A stretch of 52,558 nucleotides of DNA. Origin: Bacteroidales bacterium (GTDB taxonomy: Bacteria > Bacteroidota > Bacteroidia > Bacteroidales > WCHB1-69). The position numbers were made by a program, and so were the translations under genes. The stretch's first letter is position 1. Every line of letters begins with the position of its first letter. The notes below the pieces were generated by a model. It searched no databases. It was not told where the DNA came from and saw nothing but the letters and a program-made list of their open reading frames with translations. Shown one piece after another: positions 52,501 through 52,558 of this stretch. The DNA is taken from positions 1-52,558 of the forward strand of contig JAKSMG010000014.1 of the NCBI GenBank assembly GCA_024400755.1, given 5' to 3'.

Positions 52501-52558
52501 CATGTGAGGCGAACCCTAAAAGTTGGACTGTTTATTAATAAGTTTATTCCTGTAATTA

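Noticed and set aside
1-52558. CRISPR array, tRNA or rRNA genes
   Set aside because: Reading both strands I saw no regularly spaced repeat-spacer series beyond the short promoter repeats, and no tRNA T-arm or rRNA signatures. A tRNAscan-SE or Rfam run would settle this.

Overview
The window is from a low-GC member of the Bacteroidota, most likely a Bacteroidales lineage. Four things point there. One gene carries a type IX secretion sorting tail. Families typical of the phylum are present: DUF4175, DUF4301, DUF6089-like, WG-repeat, single-chain PurL, and BamA followed by several Skp-like proteins. Genes lack Shine-Dalgarno sequences. Many start a short distance downstream of the Bacteroidota -7 promoter element TAnnTTTG. 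No rRNA, tRNA, CRISPR array or intact transposase was seen. Most of the window is housekeeping DNA, with accessory patches at both ends.

Left end (1-7.7 kb) is accessory. It holds small unknown ORFs, a truncated lipoprotein, two unrelated AAA-type ATPases with C-terminal nuclease-like domains (DUF4143 and DUF234 types), a membrane-anchored WG-repeat protein, a one-TM protein, and a RelE-like toxin gene with an internal deletion in front of an intact XRE antitoxin. Both ATPase genes have striking repeat arrays over their promoters. Next come a lytic transglycosylase and the ABC-F factor EttA (7.7-10.5 kb), then a hairpin-rich dispersed repeat (10.5-11.0 kb), a tiny Glu/Val-rich lipoprotein and ilvE. 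After a 500-bp AT-rich gap, a long plus-strand cluster runs from 14.1 to 25.2 kb: rpiB, an LUD/iron-sulfur protein, DUF4175, a T9SS-exported SGNH hydrolase, ybeY, mnmG, metK and a serine hydrolase. The metK leader holds a recognisable SAM-II type riboswitch.

A minus-strand operon (25.3-32.9 kb) encodes a universal stress protein, a C69 dipeptidase, an RluB-type pseudouridine synthase with a repetitive basic tail, and PurL. comEC lies upstream on the same strand. Then follow gcvP and the envelope cluster DUF6089-like, uppS, bamA and three Skp-like chaperones (38.3-44.2 kb). A divergent pair for cysteine breakdown (cysteine desulfidase-like and PatB/MalY-like), a HAD phosphatase, a lipoprotein and a DUF4301 protein come next.

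The right end is accessory again. A YhcG-type PDDEXK protein has a palindromic operator over its promoter. A broken DUF2442 gene follows. aroB then appears to have lost its N-terminal coding region next to a second copy of the dispersed repeat.

The observations most worth following are the operator-like repeats in front of the two ATPase genes, the SAM-II element, the hairpin-bounded repeat family, and the decayed toxin-antitoxin remnants.
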